NCBI RefSeq assembly: GCF_012524165.2
Contig: NZ_JABACJ020000017.1
Location: 43,743 to 107,742, forward strand
DNA length: 64,000 nucleotides
Source of the DNA: Faecalicatena faecalis
GTDB lineage: Bacteria > Bacillota > Clostridia > Lachnospirales > Lachnospiraceae
Direction: 5' to 3'
Below, piece after piece: positions 60,473-64,000 of the stretch. Each line of letters begins with the position of its first letter. Position 1 is the stretch's first letter. A program made the position numbers and the translations under genes. The notes beneath the pieces are model-generated. The model searched no databases, was not told the DNA's origin, and was given only the letters and a program-made list of their open reading frames with translations.

Positions 60473-60492
60473 ACATACCGGCAGTCGGTATT
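60473..60492 (+). promoter_or_regulatory. Third TetR-type operator, upstream of the MFS gene
   Basis: ACATACCGGCAGTCGGTATT keeps ACATACCG and a CGGTAT half with a 5-base centre, close to the two perfect operators upstream of tetR. It is 22-41 bases before the MFS start codon. Confidence 0.6.
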
Positions 60493-60513
60493 AATAAGGT
60501 GGAGGTTAAAAGA

Positions 60514-61755
60514 ATGGAGCAGAAAAAAGGTTTTACAAAGGATTTTTGGCTGGTTGTAGCAGGGCAGATCATCTCCCTATTTGGAAACTCGATCATGAGA
60601 TTCGCGCTTCCGATTCATTTGTTGAATGTAACGGGATCGGCGGCTTTGCTGGGAATTGTATCAGGGTTTGCATTTCTCCCACTTGCAGTGATGGCTCCGA
60701 TAGGCGGAATGATTGCTGACAGAGTGAATAAAAGAAATATCATGGTATTCCTTGACTTCTTTACTTCAGGTCTGACAGTTCTATTTCTGATTCTGTATGG
60801 AAGAGTAAGTCTGACAGGGCTTGTACTGGTCATGCTGTTTATGCTGTACGGAATCAGCGGTGCATATCAACCGTCCGTGCAGGCGAGTATTCCGGTCCTG
60901 GTAGATACAGAGCATGTCATGACAGCAAATGCTGTGATAAACATGATTTCTTCACTTTCGGGGCTGCTGGGTCCTGCGCTGGGCGGAATCGCATACAGCT
61001 TATGGGGAATTTACCCGATTCTATATGTGGCAGCTCTGTGCTTTTTTATATCAGCAGTCATGGAAATTTTTATTCACATTCCTTTTGTGAAAAGAACGAG
61101 GATGGAATCGATTTTACGTGAGATGGGGGCAGATTTAAAAGAGAGTCTTTCCTTTATTATGCACAAGAAGCCCGAAATTGGTAAACTGACATTGTGTTGT
61201 GCAGGTGTAAATATGGTTTTATCCGCCTTGATGATTATCGGTCTCCCGGTAATTGTAATGCAGTTGTTAGATTTTAGTGCAGCTCAGGCGTCAAGACTGT
61301 ACGGGTTTATGCAGGGAATCCTGGCAATCGGCGGATTGATTGGGGGAATCGGAGCAGGTGCCCTTGGAGGAAAGATGGAAGTCAGAAAAAGCTGGAAGCT
61401 GATTGGCTTTTGTGGGATTCTCCTGGTACCTATGGGGATTACCCTGTTCGCAGACTGCTCACCATGGATCGCTTATATCGTCCTGGCGGCTGCGGGGATG
61501 ACGAGTATGGCACTGGCCGCCATCTATACCATACAGATTATGTCATATATCCAGATAACCGTGCCGCAGGAAATTGTAGGAAAGGTCATTTCCTGGGTAA
61601 TCGCCGTGTCGACCTGTGCACAGCCGATCGGCCAGGTCGTTTATGGAATCTTATTTGAGCAGTTGAAACGCGGAGCATGGATCGTCTTTATGACAGCGGC
61701 AGTATGCAGCATAGGAATCGCGATCTACAATAAGAAGTGCGTGGAGCAATTATAA
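60514..61755 (+). CDS. MFS exporter of the MdtG/enterobactin-exporter type
   Basis: The 413-residue protein has twelve membrane helices (FWLVVAGQIISLFGNSIMRF at the start) and the A-motif-like GMIADRVNKRNIMVF after helix 2. It resembles drug or macrolide exporters of the MFS. ATG 60514 follows GGTGGAGG; the GTG at 60499 overlaps that site. Regulation by the upstream TetR protein is indicated by the shared operator. Confidence 0.9.
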   Translation: MEQKKGFTKDFWLVVAGQIISLFGNSIMRFALPIHLLNVTGSAALLGIVSGFAFLPLAVMAPIGGMIADRVNKRNIMVFLDFFTSGLTVLFLILYGRVSLTGLVLVMLFMLYGISGAYQPSVQASIPVLVDTEHVMTANAVINMISSLSGLLGPALGGIAYSLWGIYPILYVAALCFFISAVMEIFIHIPFVKRTRMESILREMGADLKESLSFIMHKKPEIGKLTLCCAGVNMVLSALMIIGLPVIVMQLLDFSAAQASRLYGFMQGILAIGGLIGGIGAGALGGKMEVRKSWKLIGFCGILLVPMGITLFADCSPWIAYIVLAAAGMTSMALAAIYTIQIMSYIQITVPQEIVGKVISWVIAVSTCAQPIGQVVYGILFEQLKRGAWIVFMTAAVCSIGIAIYNKKCVEQL

Positions 61756-61829
61756 TTCTCTGACAGGTATTTCACGAGCATAGTATTCATGATATAATGC
61801 TCGTAGAGTTTATTCCTGGAGGTTATGAT

Positions 61830-62471
61830 ATGACGAAAGAAGAATTGGCATTAGAAGTGATCGAACGTTTGAAAAGGGAATACCCGGATGCAGGATGTAC
61901 ATTGGATTATGATCAGGCGTGGAAACTGCTCGTCAGTGTCCGGCTTGCTGCCCAGTGCACAGATGCTAGGGTAAATGTCGTGGTAGAGGACCTGTATGCA
62001 AAATATCCTGATGTGGAGTCTTTGGCAGAGGCAGATGTGGAGGACATTGAGAGAATCGTGAGACCGTGTGGACTTGGAAAGAGTAAGGCAAGAGATATCA
62101 GTGCCTGTATGAAGATGTTAAAGGAAGAATACGGCGGAAAGATTCCAAGAGATTTTAATGCACTGTTAAAGCTTCCGGGAGTAGGACGAAAGAGCGCAAA
62201 TCTGATCATGGGAGATGTTTTTGGCGAACCGGCAATTGTAACAGATACTCACTGCATTCGTTTGACAAACCGTATTGGGCTGGTAGATGGAATCAAGGAT
62301 CCAAAAAAGGTAGAGATGGCATTGTGGAAGATTATTCCGCCCGAGGAGGGCAGCGACTTCTGCCATCGTCTTGTTTATCATGGAAGAGATATCTGTACGG
62401 CAAGGACGAAGCCATATTGTGACAAATGCTGTCTCGCAGATATCTGTGCAAAAAACGGTGTGGAAGAGTAA
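61830..62471 (+). CDS. nth: Endonuclease III
   Basis: The 213-residue DNA glycosylase/AP lyase has the helix-hairpin-helix (LLKLPGVGRKSANLIMG) with its catalytic Lys, the VTDTHCIRLTNRIG Asp region and a C-terminal iron-sulfur motif. The Cys spacing there (CTARTKPYCDKCCLADIC) is one residue longer between the first two Cys than the usual C-x6-C-x2-C-x5-C. It removes oxidised pyrimidines. ATG 61830 follows GGAGG. The stop overlaps the ogg start (TAATG), giving a base-excision-repair operon. Confidence 0.93.
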   Translation: MTKEELALEVIERLKREYPDAGCTLDYDQAWKLLVSVRLAAQCTDARVNVVVEDLYAKYPDVESLAEADVEDIERIVRPCGLGKSKARDISACMKMLKEEYGGKIPRDFNALLKLPGVGRKSANLIMGDVFGEPAIVTDTHCIRLTNRIGLVDGIKDPKKVEMALWKIIPPEEGSDFCHRLVYHGRDICTARTKPYCDKCCLADICAKNGVEE

Positions 62472-63400
62472 TGAAGATGGATAATACAATGGAGAAGCAG
62501 GAAGTATCCCATAATCATAAAAATACACCGATCACGATCCGGTCTTATGAATGTTTTGATATCGGACAGATCTGTGAATCGGGTCAGTGCTTTCGTATGA
62601 GACCATTACAGTCGGGAACATATGAAGTAATTGCAGGTGATAAGTATTTGAAAATTACACAGGATGGAAATGAATGCATTTTTCACTGTGATGAAATGGT
62701 ATTTGAAGATTTTTGGAAACATTACTTTGATTTGGACACACAATACGAACAGTACCGGGAGAAAATCAATCCCAGGGATCAGTATCTGAAAAATGCTGCT
62801 GAATTTGGCTGTGGAATCCGAATTTTAAACCAAGATCTATGGGAAATGATAGTTTCCTTTTTGATTTCCCAGCAGAATAATATCATGCGCATCCGCAGGT
62901 GCATCCAGAATATCTGTGAGAGGTATGGGGAGAAGCTAGAAGCAGCAGATGGAACAGTCTATTATGGGTTTCCTAAGGCAGAGGCACTGGCATGTCTTAA
63001 GGAGGATGAACTAAAAGATTGTAACCTGGGATATCGCAGCAAATACGTGGTGAGGACGGCCCGCAGTGTGGTGAATGGGGAGTTTTCATTAGATCAGGTT
63101 CGAAGCATGTCCTATCAGAAGGCAAAAGAAGAGCTGTTAAAGCTGTTCGGTGTGGGCGTGAAAGTGGCGGATTGCATCTGCCTCTTCGCACTGCACCAGT
63201 TAGAAGCGTTTCCGGTCGATACACATATCAATCAGGCATTGAAAAAGCATTATCCCAAGGGATTTCCAAAACGAAGGTATAAGGGCTGTGAAGGGGTCAT
63301 GCAGCAGTATATCTTTTATTATGAATTGCTGGGGAAAGAACAGAAAAGAGTGGAGTCGGGGACGAAGGATGGTCGGCAGACAATGGAAGATGTGCGGTAA
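62471..63400 (+). CDS. 8-oxoguanine DNA glycosylase (OGG type)
   Basis: The 309-residue protein has an OGG N-terminal domain (SYECFDIGQICESGQCFRMR is in the same style), the ISQQNNIMRIRRCIQ helix, the helix-hairpin-helix LLKLFGVGVKVADCICLF and the catalytic Asp of FPVDTHINQALKK. It excises 8-oxoguanine opposite C. It starts one base into the nth stop codon, so the two are coupled. Its C-terminal third has a diverged second copy at 42203-42529. Confidence 0.9.
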   Translation: MKMDNTMEKQEVSHNHKNTPITIRSYECFDIGQICESGQCFRMRPLQSGTYEVIAGDKYLKITQDGNECIFHCDEMVFEDFWKHYFDLDTQYEQYREKINPRDQYLKNAAEFGCGIRILNQDLWEMIVSFLISQQNNIMRIRRCIQNICERYGEKLEAADGTVYYGFPKAEALACLKEDELKDCNLGYRSKYVVRTARSVVNGEFSLDQVRSMSYQKAKEELLKLFGVGVKVADCICLFALHQLEAFPVDTHINQALKKHYPKGFPKRRYKGCEGVMQQYIFYYELLGKEQKRVESGTKDGRQTMEDVR

Positions 63401-63466
63401 AAGATAAATAGTCGATGATTAAGCCGCAGAAGATAAAGGAATAAAAGAAAGGTTTGGTAGGATGAG

Positions 63467-63835
63467 GTGACAGGATTTATTTTTGTTGGTTTGGGCGGAG
63501 CTGCAGGGGCTATACTGAGGTATGGAATCAGCCTGCTTCCTTATAAGGGGAGTTTCCCACTTTTGACTTTCATAACGAATCTATGTGGTGCAGTATTGAT
63601 CGGGTATATTGCAGGAATGGCGGCAGGAAAGCAGATGCCCTCGGGTCTCGTTCTTTTTTTGAAAACAGGTGTGTGTGGAGGGTTTACTACCTTCTCTACT
63701 TTTTCTTTGGAGACCTATAATTTGATGGAACAAGGGCATTATGGACAGGCAGGAGGATATGCAGTATTGAGCGTGGTGCTTTGCCTGGCAGGAGTCTGGT
63801 GCGGCATGGCCTTGGCACGGGTGACCTGCAGGTAA
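63467..63835 (+). CDS. crcB: Fluoride channel FluC/CrcB, copy 2
   Basis: The 122-residue protein has four membrane helices with GLGGAAGAILRYGISLL and GVCGGFTTFSTFSLET. It starts with GTG 63467; copy 1 uses ATG at the matching codon. It lies 66 bases after ogg, in the same order as the copy at 42.5 kb. It exports fluoride as a dimeric channel. No fluoride riboswitch was recognised upstream of either copy. Confidence 0.92.
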   Translation: MTGFIFVGLGGAAGAILRYGISLLPYKGSFPLLTFITNLCGAVLIGYIAGMAAGKQMPSGLVLFLKTGVCGGFTTFSTFSLETYNLMEQGHYGQAGGYAVLSVVLCLAGVWCGMALARVTCR

Positions 63836-63925
63836 GAAGGAGCATGCAGACATGAAATGTAATAGATAAATGAGGGCTGCGGCATCAGTGAGTCTGTGAA
63901 AGTTTTTCTGTAATTAAAGATTTAT

Positions 63926-63964
63926 AAGGTCTTCTATGATAAAATAAAAATCATAGGAGGCCTT
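63926..63964 (+). promoter_or_regulatory. 15-bp hairpin whose 3' arm holds the ribosome site of the next gene
   Basis: AAGGTCTTCTATGAT and ATCATAGGAGGCCTT pair with two G-U steps. The AGGAGG needed for the ATG at 63970 is inside the stem, so read-through transcripts would be poorly translated, as in several insertion sequences. Confidence 0.55.
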
Positions 63965-63969
63965 TTATT

Positions 63970-64000
63970 ATGGCAAGAGAAAAGAAACCTGTACACAAAG
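63970..64000 (+). CDS. Start of a transposase gene (IS256-type), cut by the window edge
   Basis: Only ten codons are visible: MAREKKPVHK. This opening is one I associate with IS256-family transposases of Lachnospiraceae. AGGAGG lies 8 bases upstream, within a hairpin. The call rests on a very short sequence. Confidence 0.45.
   Translation, partial: MAREKKPVHK

Noticed and set aside
1..64000. CRISPR arrays, rRNA or tRNA genes
   Set aside because: No regularly spaced direct repeats of 24-40 bases and no cloverleaf with CCA-type 3' end were noticed; the only tandem repeats are the 15-bp units in rep.

Overview
The window looks like chromosome of a gut Lachnospiraceae-type Firmicute (Blautia/Dorea-like). 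The native-looking genes have about 40-45 % GC, strong AGGAGG ribosome sites and sigma-A promoters. They include a CUT1 sugar operon without its own ATPase, SpoVG-family proteins and fructan/difructose enzymes. No rRNA or tRNA gene was seen. Species-level assignment is not possible from what can be read.

Layout. (1) 1-8.8 kb: the tail of an integrative-element module (SNF2-like helicase, sortase, tandem SpoVG protein, coiled-coil protein), then a small zinc-ribbon membrane protein, a Cro-type regulator and a type I modification gene hsdM with only the start of hsdS. (2) About 9.0-34.9 kb: a GC-rich Tn1549-like integrative conjugative element (ICE), mostly on the minus strand. It has a replication initiator with internal iterons, PcfB, VirD4, Maff2, VirB6/TrbL, PrgI, VirB4, a DNA methyltransferase, a CHAP hydrolase, topoisomerase III, an ArdA/ArdC antirestriction fusion, MobC and a MOBP relaxase, and two inverted oriT-like sequences. 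Two AT-rich cargo inserts stand out. One is a Cfr/RlmN-like rRNA methylase cassette behind a leader-peptide attenuator; the other is a Shedu-like nuclease gene. The integrase end is missing: the ICE sigma-factor gene and hsdS are both cut at the same junction near 9.0 kb. (3) 34.9-40.6 kb: the 3' part of a type-4-like BREX operon. It has a 5'-truncated brxC-like gene, pglZ, a short brxL, a CxxC mini-protein and a DndA-like cysteine desulfurase. (4) 40.6-42.2 kb: a graveyard of a WYL regulator and a DUF1016 nuclease gene. (5) 42.2-42.9 kb: a fragment of an ogg gene plus fluC/crcB, paralogous to the intact pair at 62.5-63.8 kb. (6) 43-49.4 kb: a second defence-like cluster (membrane protein, PLD-helicase-DUF3427 protein, NUDIX hydrolase, reverse transcriptase). 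(7) 49.8-57.3 kb: a LacI-controlled fructan/difructose-anhydride operon (binding protein, two permeases, GH32, GH91). (8) 57.4-63.8 kb: Crp/Fnr regulator, MATE pump, TetR-MFS pair, nth, ogg, fluC. An apparent IS256-type transposase starts at the right edge.

How the parts fit. One deletion can explain the oddest feature. An ICE that had entered brxC would have lost its integrase end together with 5' brxC, any upstream BREX genes and the rest of hsdS, giving both the hsdS/sigma junction and the headless brxC. What remains downstream (pglZ-brxL-CxxC-dndA) is intact as reading frames. It puts a sulfur-mobilising enzyme inside a BREX operon, suggesting phosphorothioate-type chemistry. In the sugar operon, GH91 and GH32 both lack signal peptides, so the sugar is probably imported intact and split in the cytoplasm.

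All family names come from reading motifs and recalled families. No database search or alignment was run.
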